A stretch of 12,429 nt of DNA from JBGLNJ01 sp964353405 (GTDB lineage Bacteria; Chloroflexota; Anaerolineae; Fen-1058): positions 1 to 12,429 of the forward strand of contig CAYGWJ010000235.1 in NCBI GenBank assembly GCA_964353405.1, in the 5' to 3' direction. Positions within the stretch are counted from its first letter, which is position 1, and every line of letters starts with the position of its first letter. The position numbers and the translations under genes were made by a program. The notes below the pieces were generated by a model. It was not told the origin of the DNA, made no database searches, and worked only from the letters and a program-made list of their open reading frames with translations. Positions 1 through 7,054 of this stretch are shown piece by piece.

Positions 1-2661
1 CGTTTTGCTGGCGAGTTCGCGCGTCGCTACGGCGACCGGATCCACGTTTATCAAATCTGGGACGAGCCGAACCTGGGCGACCGCTGGAAAGGCGCGGTAA
101 ACCCGGTCGCCTATGCCGAGCTGCTGCGCCAGGCGCGCGAGGCAATTCTGACGAATGACCCGCACGCCGTCATTGTGTTGGCCGGACTGGCGCCCACGGT
201 CGAAAACTCGGGCGCCAACATGAGCGACTGGCTCTATTTGCGCAGGCTGTACGAGGTCGGCGCGGGGCAATATTTCGACGTTGCTTCCGGCAAGCTGTAT
301 GGCTTTTCCACCGGGCCGGACGACCGGCGCGTTGACCCGGACGTGCTCAACTTTTCTCACATTATCTTGATGCGCGAAGAGATGGAGCGTCACGGCGACG
401 CCGGCAAGCCGTTGTGGGCCAGCCATTTCGGCTGGAACGCGCTGCCAGCGGGATGGACGGGCAAGCCGTCGGTGTGGGGACAGGTGACGCAAGACCAGCA
501 GGCGCACTATACGCTCGACGCGGCGCAACGCGTGGAGCGCGAATGGCCGTGGCTGGGTGTGATGGTTTTGGAGAACTGGCAGCCCAACGCCTCTGCCGAC
601 GATCCGCGTTGGGGTTTTGCCATCGCCGATCAGAGTGAGCGTTTTGCCACGGCAAGCGAGCCTGGCAATGGCGTTGGCTACCATCCTGCGGCGCGGTCCG
701 AGTCTTTAGCGAGCAAAATCTATGTGGCCGGGCCGGCCGAGTTTTTACCGCCTGGGCACTGGAGCTTTTCCGAGCTGGGCGCGGATTGGAGTGAGACGGG
801 CGACAAAGTCAAGCTTGTCTTTCGCGGCACCGGGCTGGCGTTGCGCGTCCGGCGAGCGGCTGACCGCGCGAATTTCTACATCACCGTGGACGGTCAGCCG
901 GCCAACGCGCTTCCCCGCGACAGTCGTGGCGCATTTCTTCAACTGATCCCGCCTGACATCCAGCGCGCCAGTGTGGACATGGTGCCCGTTGCCACCCATT
1001 TGCAGGATGGTCTCCACACCGCTGAAATCGTCGCCGAGCGGGGTTGGAGCCAGCGGTCGCTCGTCGGTTGGTCTGTGCAGGCCGCGCCGGCTTTCGCGCC
1101 GCAAGTCAACTTGACGCTGGCGGCGCTGGCAGTCTTGGGGATGCTGTTCGCCGTGGGAGGGGTGGTCTCTGTGCGGCGTGCAGCGTGGGGCGGATTAGCA
1201 GTTGCAGTCTCTGCTCTCAACGCCCGACTGGGCGACGTGGTGAGCGCCGCATGGATGGTGGTTGCGGCGGCCGTGTTCTACGCTTCGGCGTGGCTGACGT
1301 GGGGACAAGATATTCCATCCGCATTCCGGCGTGTGGGCGAAGGGCCGAGCATCGCGGCGATGCTGGGCCTCTCGGTTTTGCTTTACACCTCACCATGGCT
1401 GTTCGTCACCGTTCTCAGCGCGTTGGCGCTGTTCATGCTGATTCTGTCCAGGCTCGACCTGGGGCTGGCGTTGGTAGCACTCGCCATCCCATTCTACATG
1501 CTCCCCCGCGCACTCGGCCAGTATGTGTTCTCGATGGCCGAAATCGTGCTGGTGATGTGCCTGGTCGCCTGGGCCTTGCGCCAGCTCCACCGAGTTTCGC
1601 CGAAAGGGAGGGTGGAAACCCGGTGGAACCTGTCGGCGCTCGATTGGGCCACGCTCGCGTTCGTGGCTGTCTCGTTCGCTTCGCTGTTTGTGGCAGAATA
1701 CCCCAGGTACGCGTTGCGCGAATTTCGCGGTATCGTTCTTGAGCCGGCATTGTTCTACCTGATGCTTCGGACGACAGTCAGACGCGATGAGACTTTATGG
1801 CGCATTGTGGACGCATTGATGCTGGGCGGCGTCGTCGTCGCCCTCGTCGGACTGGTTCAATACACCTTCAATATTAACATCATTACCGCCGAAGCGGACC
1901 AGCACCGTTTGCGGAGCATCTATGGTTCGCCGAACAACGTGGGACTGTTCCTTGGCCGTGTGCTGCCGGTGATGGTGGCGACTGCGCTGTTGGGAGGCGG
2001 GCGACGACGCTGGCTATATGGACTGGGCGCTGTGCCTGTTGCGCTGGCGATTCTGTTCAGCTTTTCCAAAGGCGCGCTCCTTCTAGGCCTTCCAGCGGCT
2101 TTGCTCATCATCGGCGTGCTGGCGGGCGGGCGATGGCTGTGGGCGGCGGCCGCCGCCGTCGGCGTGGGCGGGCTGGCGGCGCTTCCACTGCTGCGCACGC
2201 CGCGCTTTCAGTCGCTCCTTGACCTGACGAGCGGCACGTCCTTCTTCCGCCTGAACGTGTGGCAGAGCGCGTTGCTCATGATTCATGACCACCCGATCCT
2301 GGGCGTGGGCCTCGACAATTTTTTGTATCAGTATCGCGGGCGCTACATGTTTCCCGATGCGTGGGCCGAGCCGGAGCTTTCGCATCCACACAACCTTGTC
2401 CTGGACTATGCTGCGCGCCTGGGTTTGCTGGGATTGGCGGCGGGCGTTTGGCTGCAAGTCGCATTTTGGCGCGCAGCCTGGCCGCTCCGCAAGCTCGACG
2501 ACTCGCTCAAGCGTGCGCTGGCCATCGGGTTGATGGCTTCGATGGCCGATTTTCTGGCGCATGGATTGGTGGACGCTGCCTTTTTTGTGCCAGATTTGGC
2601 TTACGTGTTCTTTTTGACCCTGGCGGTCGTCCAGGCGCTACGCACTCTCGATGATAGATAG
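1..2661 (+). CDS. Glycosidase-like / O-antigen ligase fusion protein, 5' partial
   Basis: The reading frame is open from the first base, so the gene starts upstream; 886 residues are visible. Residues 1 to about 225 look like the C-terminal part of a clan GH-A TIM barrel: YQIWDEPNL carries the acid/base Glu at residue 22. The place where the nucleophile Glu is expected (W-x-x-E-F-G-W) reads WASHFGWN, with His142. Residues of about 240-365 are beta-rich and resemble a carbohydrate-binding or jelly-roll domain. From about 368 onward there are roughly 12 hydrophobic segments. They include the O-antigen ligase/polymerase (Wzy/WaaL, PF04932-type) signatures RLNVWQSA, HPILGVGLDNF and SHPHN (His795, His797). 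The protein would sit in the inner membrane, with the N-terminal domain probably outside, joining or polymerising surface glycans. No terminator follows it. The family call for the membrane part is firm. Catalysis by the barrel is doubtful. Confidence 0.85.
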   Translation, partial: RFAGEFARRYGDRIHVYQIWDEPNLGDRWKGAVNPVAYAELLRQAREAILTNDPHAVIVLAGLAPTVENSGANMSDWLYLRRLYEVGAGQYFDVASGKLYGFSTGPDDRRVDPDVLNFSHIILMREEMERHGDAGKPLWASHFGWNALPAGWTGKPSVWGQVTQDQQAHYTLDAAQRVEREWPWLGVMVLENWQPNASADDPRWGFAIADQSERFATASEPGNGVGYHPAARSESLASKIYVAGPAEFLPPGHWSFSELGADWSETGDKVKLVFRGTGLALRVRRAADRANFYITVDGQPANALPRDSRGAFLQLIPPDIQRASVDMVPVATHLQDGLHTAEIVAERGWSQRSLVGWSVQAAPAFAPQVNLTLAALAVLGMLFAVGGVVSVRRAAWGGLAVAVSALNARLGDVVSAAWMVVAAAVFYASAWLTWGQDIPSAFRRVGEGPSIAAMLGLSVLLYTSPWLFVTVLSALALFMLILSRLDLGLALVALAIPFYMLPRALGQYVFSMAEIVLVMCLVAWALRQLHRVSPKGRVETRWNLSALDWATLAFVAVSFASLFVAEYPRYALREFRGIVLEPALFYLMLRTTVRRDETLWRIVDALMLGGVVVALVGLVQYTFNINIITAEADQHRLRSIYGSPNNVGLFLGRVLPVMVATALLGGGRRRWLYGLGAVPVALAILFSFSKGALLLGLPAALLIIGVLAGGRWLWAAAAAVGVGGLAALPLLRTPRFQSLLDLTSGTSFFRLNVWQSALLMIHDHPILGVGLDNFLYQYRGRYMFPDAWAEPELSHPHNLVLDYAARLGLLGLAAGVWLQVAFWRAAWPLRKLDDSLKRALAIGLMASMADFLAHGLVDAAFFVPDLAYVFFLTLAVVQALRTLDDR

Positions 2662-2698
2662 CAACTCTGATTTGCAGTATCTTTTCAAAAAGTAGGGG

Positions 2699-2762
2699 AG
2701 ACTTACAAAGTCTTGACTGGATTTACGCTTGTCGCAACGTCTTGCCAAGACTTTGGAAGTCT
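2699..2762. repeat. Long inverted repeat with internal dyads
   Basis: A 17-bp arm at 2699-2715 pairs with 2746-2762 at 16 of 17 positions, leaving a 30-nt loop. Each arm contains its own dyad AGACTT-N3-AAGTCT (2699-2713 and 2748-2762). A third pairing is possible between GTCTTG (2739-2744) and CAAGAC (2746-2751). There is no T-tract after it, so it is not an intrinsic terminator. It could be a dispersed repeat, a pair of operators or an RNA switch-like fold; the sequence does not decide. Confidence 0.7.
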
Positions 2763-2791
2763 AGTCCCGCGAATTATTGAGATGATACGAT

Positions 2792-2819
2792 TTGCAGACG
2801 GTCAAGTTGGGTGTATGAT
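2792..2819 (+). promoter_or_regulatory. Candidate sigma70-like promoter for the methyltransferase
   Basis: TTGCAG (2792-2797), a 16-bp spacer and TATGAT (2814-2819, five of six to consensus) lie about 95 bp upstream of the methyltransferase start. The -35 match is poor (three of six), so this is a tentative call. Confidence 0.3.
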
Positions 2820-2914
2820 GGTGAATACTTGATGATCTTTGTTGGGCAAGCAACGCCAGTCAAAGGATGGCCCAGGCGCCTCGCAGTGTCTTGCGCCATT
2901 GGAGGAGAATCAGC

Positions 2915-3727
2915 ATGGCGACGAATACCTGGATTTCCACCGTTAGCTCCCCGGATGTGCCCAATGCGGCCCGGATGTATGACTACTGGCTAGGCGGTTA
3001 TCACAATTTCGAGACTGACCGCAAAGCAGCCGACTGGATTCAGAACAAGTGCCCTGCCGTGCGACCGAGCACGCATGCCAACCGTGGCTTTTTGCGTCGC
3101 GCCGTCACTTTTTTTCTCAGTCAAGGTATTGACCAGTTTCTTGACCTCGGTTCAGGCATACCGACCGCGGGAAATGTCAGCGAGGTGGCTCAGGCTGCCA
3201 ATCCTGCCGCGCATGTGGTCTATGTGGATATTGACCCGGTTGCCGTGGCGCACAGCCAGGCCATTTTGCAGCATAATCCCCAGGTTGCCGTGATCCAGGC
3301 CGATGTCGGCCAACCGCAACAATACCTGGATCACGCCGAGACAAAACGCCTGATGGATTGGAGCAAGCCGGCGGCGATCTTGTGCCTGACCGTTCTCCAC
3401 TATCTTTTAGATGATGACCAGGCCTATCGGGTGGTGCGTACTCTGCGTGACAACCTGGCGCCGGGTAGTTACATTGCAGTTTCGCACATGACCTACGACG
3501 GCGTTCCACCCGAAACGGTAGAGAGTTTCAAAAATCTTGGTATCAAACCCAACCTGTCCGCCAAAGTGCGCACGCGGGCTGAAATTGCCCAGTTCTTTGA
3601 AGGCTTTGAACTGGTGGAGCCTGGCGTTGTTCACATCCCTCTCTGGCGTCCAGAAAGCCCCACGGACATCCTGCTCGACCAACCCGGGCAGGCCATGGGC
3701 TTTGCGGGGATCGGGCGCAAGCCCTGA
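2915..3727 (+). CDS. SAM-dependent methyltransferase, PF04672 (DUF574) type
   Basis: This 270-residue protein carries the family signature NAARMYDYWLGGYHNFETDR at residues 17-36. It has a class I methyltransferase motif I, FLDLGSGIPT (Asp77 to Gly81), and an acidic motif VDIDP (residues 104-108) that would bind the SAM ribose. The length is normal for the family. The family is common in actinomycetes and also occurs in Chloroflexota; its substrates are mostly unknown, so none is proposed. The start at 2915 was chosen because GGAGGA (2901-2906) lies 8 nt upstream and the family signature follows at once. An in-frame start further upstream has no comparable ribosome binding site. The kinase gene begins 28 bp after the stop, which suggests co-transcription. 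No signal peptide is seen, so it should be cytoplasmic. Confidence 0.88.
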   Translation: MATNTWISTVSSPDVPNAARMYDYWLGGYHNFETDRKAADWIQNKCPAVRPSTHANRGFLRRAVTFFLSQGIDQFLDLGSGIPTAGNVSEVAQAANPAAHVVYVDIDPVAVAHSQAILQHNPQVAVIQADVGQPQQYLDHAETKRLMDWSKPAAILCLTVLHYLLDDDQAYRVVRTLRDNLAPGSYIAVSHMTYDGVPPETVESFKNLGIKPNLSAKVRTRAEIAQFFEGFELVEPGVVHIPLWRPESPTDILLDQPGQAMGFAGIGRKP

Positions 3728-3755
3728 TCAGGCTTGGCGACCTGTGCGAGACGGT

Positions 3756-6302
3756 ATGAACCCTACCGAGCTGCTTCAACTTTCGTCCCTGCTCCACAGC
3801 CGCTGTCGGGCTGTTGCCATCGGCTGGCACGAGGCCATTGCTTCTGCCAGTTTTGTGCCACTCAGCGCCGAGCAAGTGCGCCAGCGTCTGACAGACTTGA
3901 CGACGCGGTTCGTCACACACTTGCTCGCAGAGCCGTTTGATCCCCGGCCCGCGCAGGCGATCGGCGAGTCTCTCGTCCAGCTCCACTATGTTCAACCAGC
4001 GGCATTGCGGAAAACACAAGAGGTGCTGGGGACTCGTCTGGTCGAAGGTTTGTCTGCCGATCAAATCGCCCTGTTGTATCCTCGCCTCATTGCCATGCTC
4101 GGCGCACTGACGGCGGGATTTTCCGAACGAGTCACTGCTACCATCCTGGCCGAACAAGAGCAACTCCGCCAGGCATTGGCTGTTGAACAACAGCGTGCGA
4201 GCAAAGCCATCAGCCGGCTGAACCTGGACCTGGAACGCCGCGTGGTCGAGCGGACAGCGCAACTCGAAATCGCCAATCAAGAGTTACTAGAGGAGATTGT
4301 AGAGCGCGAGCGGGTGCAAGCGTCGCTGCAAGAGACCAGCCGGACTCTGCAAGCGTTGATTGATGCTTCGCCGTTGGCTATCATCTCTGTTGATCTTGCG
4401 GGCCGAGTCAAGGTGTGGAATCTGGCCGCTGAGCGCCTCTTTGAGTGGAGCGCTGAAGAGGTGCTAGGACAACTTGTTCCCTACGTTCCGAGCGAGGGCG
4501 TGGAAGAAGCCAGGTCGCTGCGTGATATCGCGCAAACTGGGAAGGAGCATGTCGCGGCCGAGGTCCGGCGCCGTAAGAAAGATGGTGCGCTCGTAGATGT
4601 ACACCTGTCATCCACCGCGTTGTACGATGCACAAGGCAACCTGTGTGGATTCATGTCGGTCCTGGCCGACATCACTTTGCGCAAACAGGCAGAGGCGGCG
4701 TTGCTACGCAGCGAAAGGCATTTTCGCGCACTCATTGAAAACGCTTCGGACATCATCCTGGTTCTGGACGAGGCCGGTGTCATTCATTCCATCAGCCCCT
4801 CGGCCAGGCGGGCGCTCGGGTACGCGCCTGCAGAGATGGTGGGAAAGAATTGTTTTATCTTTCTTCACCCCGAGGATGCGGCGGGTATTCAGTCGGCGTA
4901 TGCAGAGTCAGCGCGGACGCCCGGATTGTATCAGCCTGTCGAAATGCGCATTCAGCACCGGGACGGCTCGTGGCGCGTCTTTGAAGGCGTGGCCAACAAC
5001 CTGCTGTCTGATCCAGCGGTGCAGGCCGTAGTGATCAACGCTCGTGACATCACTTTGCGGAAGCAGGCGGAAGACGTGTTGCGACAGGGCAATCGCGATC
5101 TGACTCTGCTCAACCGGGCGAGCCAGACGCTTACCGCCACTCTTGATCTGCATGATGTCACCGAACGTTTGATGAGGCTGATCACTGAAACTATCGGGAC
5201 GAGAGGCGCTTCCGTTTGGCTGCTGGACAGTGAAGGGGAAGGCAACCTGGTTTGCCGGGCTGCTTATCCCGACCCGGGACACCGCCGAACCGGTGTGCGC
5301 CTGCCCATTGAACACAGCCTCGTAGGCTGGGTAGCCAGGACGGGTGAAAGTGTTGTCGTTCTACACGTTTCAGAGGATGATCGCTTCTCTGCTGCCGGGG
5401 ATGCCCAGACGGGTTTTCAGATCGAGTCATTGCTGGCTGTCCCTCTGCACGTGCGTGACCGAGTGATGGGTGCGCTGGAAACCGTCAACAAACTGAACGG
5501 CGACTTTGACGAACACGACCGGGTTGTGCTCGAGACGCTGGCCTCTTCTGCGGCAATTGCGATTGAAAATGCGCGCCTGGTGGAGGAATTGCGCCAACAG
5601 ACGGCAAATCTGCGGGCGCGCAACGAAGAGTTGGACGCGTATTCGCACACCGTGGCCCACGACCTCAAGAACCCGCTGCATCTGATGCTGGGCTATGCCG
5701 AAGTGTTAGAGGAAGGCGACGCCGCAGTATCAAGCCAGGACGGGCAGCAAGTGGCGCGCTCGATGATCCGGATCGGGAACAAGATGAACAGCATCATTGA
5801 TGCTCTGCTGCTCCTCGCGGGAGTGCGCAATGCCAGGGTGGAACTGCAGGTCCTGGATATGGCAAGCATTGTCGCGGCAGTCCGTCAGCGCCTGGCGCGC
5901 ATCATTCGGGAGTCCAATGCCCAGATTACGGCGCCGGATGAATGGTTGCCGGCTTTAGGCTACGCGCCGTGGGTCGAAGAGGTTTGGATCAACTATTTCT
6001 CCAACGCGCTCACGTATGGCGGCCAGACGCCGCGCATCGAGTTAGGCTCCACGCTCACGCCGGGTGTGCCGCAAGTCCGCTTTTGGGTGCGCGACTATGG
6101 TCGGGGTATCGCTCCAGAAGATCAAGTTCGCTTGTTCATACCCTTCACTCGACTGGCCCAGGTTCACACGACCGGTTATGGGCTGGGCCTGTCCATTGTC
6201 CGGCGGATTGTGGACAAGCTGGGCGGTCAGGCGGGCGTGGAGAGTGATGGCGTGCCGGGTCACGGCAGCCTCTTTTACTTTACACTCCCGGGCCTTGGGT
6301 GA
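3756..6302 (+). CDS. Soluble multi-sensor histidine kinase (helical N-term, PAS-PAS-GAF-HisKA-HATPase)
   Basis: The 848-residue protein has no membrane segment. Order: a helical N-terminal region (about 1-130) that resembles the N-terminal domains of stress-kinase or RsbR-like proteins but was not assigned; a coiled coil (about 130-195); PAS1 (about 196-312) and PAS2 (about 320-440), each followed by a DITLRKQAE linker; GAF (about 450-610); HisKA with the H-box SHTVAHDLKNP (phospho-acceptor His635); and HATPase with N-box NYFSNALTYG (746-755), D-box RDYGRGI (Asp780) and G-box TGYGLGLS (Gly807, 809, 811). All catalytic boxes look intact, so it should autophosphorylate in response to a cytoplasmic signal. 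No receiver domain and no response regulator gene are in the window. The start at ATG 3756 has only a weak GAG ribosome binding site. It was chosen because any earlier in-frame start would overlap the methyltransferase gene and add low-complexity shadow sequence. Confidence 0.92.
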   Translation: MNPTELLQLSSLLHSRCRAVAIGWHEAIASASFVPLSAEQVRQRLTDLTTRFVTHLLAEPFDPRPAQAIGESLVQLHYVQPAALRKTQEVLGTRLVEGLSADQIALLYPRLIAMLGALTAGFSERVTATILAEQEQLRQALAVEQQRASKAISRLNLDLERRVVERTAQLEIANQELLEEIVERERVQASLQETSRTLQALIDASPLAIISVDLAGRVKVWNLAAERLFEWSAEEVLGQLVPYVPSEGVEEARSLRDIAQTGKEHVAAEVRRRKKDGALVDVHLSSTALYDAQGNLCGFMSVLADITLRKQAEAALLRSERHFRALIENASDIILVLDEAGVIHSISPSARRALGYAPAEMVGKNCFIFLHPEDAAGIQSAYAESARTPGLYQPVEMRIQHRDGSWRVFEGVANNLLSDPAVQAVVINARDITLRKQAEDVLRQGNRDLTLLNRASQTLTATLDLHDVTERLMRLITETIGTRGASVWLLDSEGEGNLVCRAAYPDPGHRRTGVRLPIEHSLVGWVARTGESVVVLHVSEDDRFSAAGDAQTGFQIESLLAVPLHVRDRVMGALETVNKLNGDFDEHDRVVLETLASSAAIAIENARLVEELRQQTANLRARNEELDAYSHTVAHDLKNPLHLMLGYAEVLEEGDAAVSSQDGQQVARSMIRIGNKMNSIIDALLLLAGVRNARVELQVLDMASIVAAVRQRLARIIRESNAQITAPDEWLPALGYAPWVEEVWINYFSNALTYGGQTPRIELGSTLTPGVPQVRFWVRDYGRGIAPEDQVRLFIPFTRLAQVHTTGYGLGLSIVRRIVDKLGGQAGVESDGVPGHGSLFYFTLPGLG

Positions 6303-6350
6303 CGCGAACTCGGCGCCGTCACTCAAAAGGCAATCAAACTTCCCGAGTTT
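6303..6350. other. Post-kinase spacer with a short inverted repeat
   Basis: AACTCGG (6307-6313) pairs with CCGAGTT (6343-6349) across a 29-nt loop. There is no T-tract, so termination here is uncertain. The composite repeat begins directly after it. Confidence 0.3.
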
Positions 6351-6457
6351 CTAGGAGCTTGTCGGAGAGGCAACTTTGTAGGGCGGCTTTCCATAGCCGC
6401 CGCGCTGGGGGCAGGTATGGAAACCTGCCCTACAAGGGCTCTCCGACAGGCTGCTAG
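6351..6457. repeat. Composite palindromic repeat, copy 1
   Basis: This 107-bp element is bounded by CTAG at both ends. Its left arm, CTAGGAGCTTGTCGGAGAG, pairs with its right arm, CTCTCCGACAGGCTGCTAG. The next layer, TTGTAG/CTACAA, also pairs. The interior holds two perfect 7-bp hairpins: GGCGGCT-ttccat-AGCCGCC (6382-6401) and GGCAGGT-atggaa-ACCTGCC (6410-6429). Their six-base loops are exact reverse complements, so they could kiss or zip into one long stem. There is no coding capacity. A second copy with the same arms lies at 9194-9291. It looks like a REP/MITE-type non-autonomous element. Its mobilising enzyme is not in the window. Confidence 0.85.
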
Positions 6458-6639
6458 TGCCTGCGAAGTTTTTGTGGTCCGTCGTTATCTTGGCGCGGTA
6501 TAGCGAAAACCACAAAAGGGGAAACCTGTACTGGTAAAAAGGGGATAGATGTACCTACCCGCAAGGCGTTACGTGAAGTAACCTAAACTTGCATCTTATC
6601 TTGCCTCGTTTCGGCCTCAACTTTAGAAAGGAGTTTCCC
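6458..6639 (+). promoter_or_regulatory. Structured leader upstream of the AOR operon
   Basis: This non-coding stretch holds a perfect 9-bp inverted repeat (TTTTGTGGT at 6470-6478 with ACCACAAAA at 6509-6517, loop 30 nt). It also holds a small hairpin, GTTAC-gtgaa-GTAAC (6568-6582), enclosed by a possible CAAG/CTTG stem (6562-6565 with 6588-6591). No convincing -35/-10 pair was found. The promoter of the operon must lie here or upstream, because the preceding gene is functionally unrelated. A regulatory RNA is possible. I could not match it to the Moco/Tuco RNA consensus by eye. Confidence 0.35.
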
Positions 6640-7044
6640 ATGCGACTGTATATGGACAGCGCCAAGTGTTCTGGGTGCCGCGCGTGCCTGGTCGCTTGCT
6701 CGCTCAATCTCTTCCAGGAGAACAATCCCAAAAAGGCCGCGCTCAGAATCATCCCGCATTTTCCTGCGCCGGGCGTGTTCGAAGTCAAGGTCTGCACGCA
6801 GTGCGGCGAGTGCGCCAAGGTTTGCCCGACCGAGGCGATCAAGAAGAATGACCGCGGCGCATACTATGTGGACTTTTACCAGTGCAACTTGTGTGAGGCG
6901 TGTGTCCCGGTCTGCCCGGAAGAAGTGATGTTTGTCCGCACTGAACTGGCGGATACTTCGTGGAAGTGCGACCTGTGCGGCGATTGCGTGGCCGTGTGCG
7001 GCACGGATGTGTTGTGGATGGCCGAGACTGAAGCGGTAGCGTGA
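6640..7044 (+). CDS. Tetracluster ferredoxin, AorA-like electron-transfer subunit (fer1)
   Basis: This 134-residue protein has four CxxCxxCxxxC motifs: Cys10/13/16/20, 52/55/58/62, 82/85/88/92 and 110/113/116/120. Sixteen cysteines are enough for four [4Fe-4S] clusters. It lacks a twin-arginine or other signal peptide, so it is cytoplasmic. The AOR gene starts 10 bp downstream, which matches the AorA-AorB order of bacterial tungsten aldehyde oxidoreductases and the ydhY/ydhV pairing in enterobacteria. It should accept electrons from AOR1 and pass them on, possibly through stacked copies. The start at ATG 6640 was chosen because AAGGAG (6628-6633) lies 6 nt upstream. An in-frame TTG at 6589 would add 17 residues without a ribosome binding site. 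The fourth motif is followed by Gly rather than the usual Pro, which is a minor oddity. Confidence 0.9.
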   Translation: MRLYMDSAKCSGCRACLVACSLNLFQENNPKKAALRIIPHFPAPGVFEVKVCTQCGECAKVCPTEAIKKNDRGAYYVDFYQCNLCEACVPVCPEEVMFVRTELADTSWKCDLCGDCVAVCGTDVLWMAETEAVA

Positions 7045-7054
7045 GGAGGCAACG

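Noticed and set aside
1044..1742. Plus-strand 232-codon frame inside the O-antigen ligase gene
   Set aside because: It is an out-of-frame shadow of the membrane-protein gene and is rich in Arg and Gly without motifs.
3537..3755. Upstream extension of the histidine kinase reading frame
   Set aside because: It overlaps the methyltransferase gene completely in another frame and has no ribosome binding site or domain content.
6458..6600. Moco/Tuco riboswitch
   Set aside because: The functional context would fit, but I could not align the stretch to the conserved core of the Moco RNA motif by eye, so it is kept only as an unassigned structured leader.
6589..6639. TTG start adding 17 residues to fer1
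   Set aside because: There is no ribosome binding site before the TTG, whereas ATG 6640 has AAGGAG at ideal spacing and gives the normal ferredoxin N-terminus.
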